DNA of 50,681 nt from Companilactobacillus tucceti DSM 20183. GTDB taxonomy: Bacteria > Bacillota > Bacilli > Lactobacillales > Lactobacillaceae. Below the pieces are notes generated by a model that saw nothing but the letters and a program-made list of their open reading frames with translations, was not told the origin of the DNA and ran no database searches. Below, one piece after another: positions 50,424 through 50,681 of this stretch. The stretch's first letter is position 1. Each line of letters starts with the position of its first letter. A program made the translations under genes and the position numbers. Where the stretch lies: positions 1-50,681 of the forward strand of contig NZ_AZDG01000018.1 in assembly GCF_001434665.1 (NCBI RefSeq), in the 5' to 3' direction.

Positions 50424-50434
50424 CCACTAAAAGG

Positions 50435-50556
50435 GAGTGTGACAAAAGGCGGTTTGCCACCGGAGCATAGCCTAGAGACACGAATGATTGGCACTATCAA
50501 TCATTTGTGGTTCGTAGCTATGTGGAGGTTGCAGCTTTTTGTTGCACGTTTAGGCT
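50435..50556 (+). repeat. Composite hairpin repeat, copy E
   Basis: Full-length copy in the orientation used here as reference: GAGTGTGACAAAAGGC, a central stem AATGATTG / CAATCATT, and GCAGCTTTTTGTTGCACGTTTAGGC. Confidence 0.8.
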
Positions 50557-50597
50557 AAAAAAGTCCCACTAGCGTTATAACGCTAGTGGGACTTTTT
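50557..50597. terminator. H1 hairpin of repeat E; terminator
   Basis: A perfect 30-bp palindrome (arms GTCCCACTAGCGTTA / TAACGCTAGTGGGAC) with A and T runs on both sides. Its sequence is unrelated to the H1 of copies B-D, though it has the same place in the element. Confidence 0.8.
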
Positions 50598-50681
50598 GGT
50601 TCTACACTTTCTGGTATTGATGATTAAAATCAATACCAGTTTTTTTGTATCTTTTTTGGACAAAACAAAAGAACATCGCTG
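50598..50681 (+). mobile_element. Right copy of the 54-base inverted terminal sequence (possible IS end)
   Basis: Bases 50598-50651 are the reverse complement of 1-54 with one mismatch; GGTTCTACAC would be the outer end of the element, which then runs out of the window. The inner hairpin (CTGGTATTGAT / ATCAATACCAG region) plus seven T residues could stop transcription entering a transposase gene. No coding part is included. Confidence 0.4.

Noticed and set aside
1-50681. Prophage, toxin-antitoxin, restriction-modification or other known defence system
   Set aside because: No integrase, phage structural, nuclease or methyltransferase gene other than RsmG was recognised; the small XRE gene at 1134 is paired with DUF2975, not with a toxin.

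Overview
The window is AT-rich DNA from a Gram-positive bacterium of the Lactobacillaceae. The evidence is strong Shine-Dalgarno sites, frequent TTG/GTG starts, lactobacillar families (SLAP-like surface protein, PepC, DUF1129, DUF951, DUF2975, DUF3737, ECF S component) and the rsmG-parA-parB-DUF951-ychF-DUF1129 block that lies near oriC in this group. A Companilactobacillus-like organism is a guess. The first 54 and the last 84 bases begin with the same 54-base sequence in inverted orientation, so the window is probably one draft contig broken at two copies of a repeat or IS.

Layout. 0.1-5.4 kb (mostly +): two DUF2975 membrane proteins with an XRE repressor behind a 25-bp palindromic operator, a MazG-like gene, a TetR/DUF1304 divergent pair, a YtgP-like flippase and a membrane XRE protein. 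5.4-6.3 kb: a ROK fructokinase gene broken by one nonsense codon. 6.5-9.8 kb (-): a secreted SLAP-like protein, GtrA, the AdcB/AdcC metal transporter genes and a Ser/Asn-rich lipoprotein. 9.9-15.2 kb (-): a tight five-gene cell-wall operon (response regulator, sensor kinase, DacA, MurE-type ligase, aspartate racemase). 15.3-20.6 kb: three very small ORFs and the oriC-proximal block. 20.8-23.7 kb (+): a three-gene envelope operon of two zinc-ribbon membrane proteins flanking an SGNH-hydrolase lipoprotein. 23.7-26.1 kb: a membrane-bound MerR regulator, an EAL protein whose only well-placed start is ACG, and deoC. 26.1-30.7 kb: pepC, an orphan gatD, lactate oxidase, and a quinone reductase/HxlR pair. 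31.0-35.4 kb (+): a heterodimeric multidrug ABC exporter plus DUF3737 behind a MerR-type promoter. 35.6-40.2 kb (-): amidotransferase, ECF S component, proC, DUF6056 protein, TipAL-type MerR. 40.3-48.2 kb (+): pyridoxal-kinase-like gene, an Asn/Gln-rich membrane protein and cydABDC. 48.3-50.4 kb: a large GT39-like membrane protein and a small membrane protein.

How it fits together. The cell wall is the main theme (flippase, DacA, MurE, RacD, GatD, SLAP protein, SGNH lipoprotein, glycosyltransferase-like proteins). The second theme is oxygen use: lactate oxidase and a complete cytochrome bd locus. Regulators are abundant, and three promoters have the 19-bp spacer of MerR targets. Five copies of a composite hairpin repeat sit between genes, mostly convergent ones, and a second hairpin repeat occurs twice. 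I see no rRNA, tRNA, CRISPR array, prophage or complete transposase gene. The most promising undescribed items are the zinc-ribbon/SGNH operon, the composite hairpin repeat, the two-component/DacA/MurE/RacD operon and the ACG-start EAL gene.
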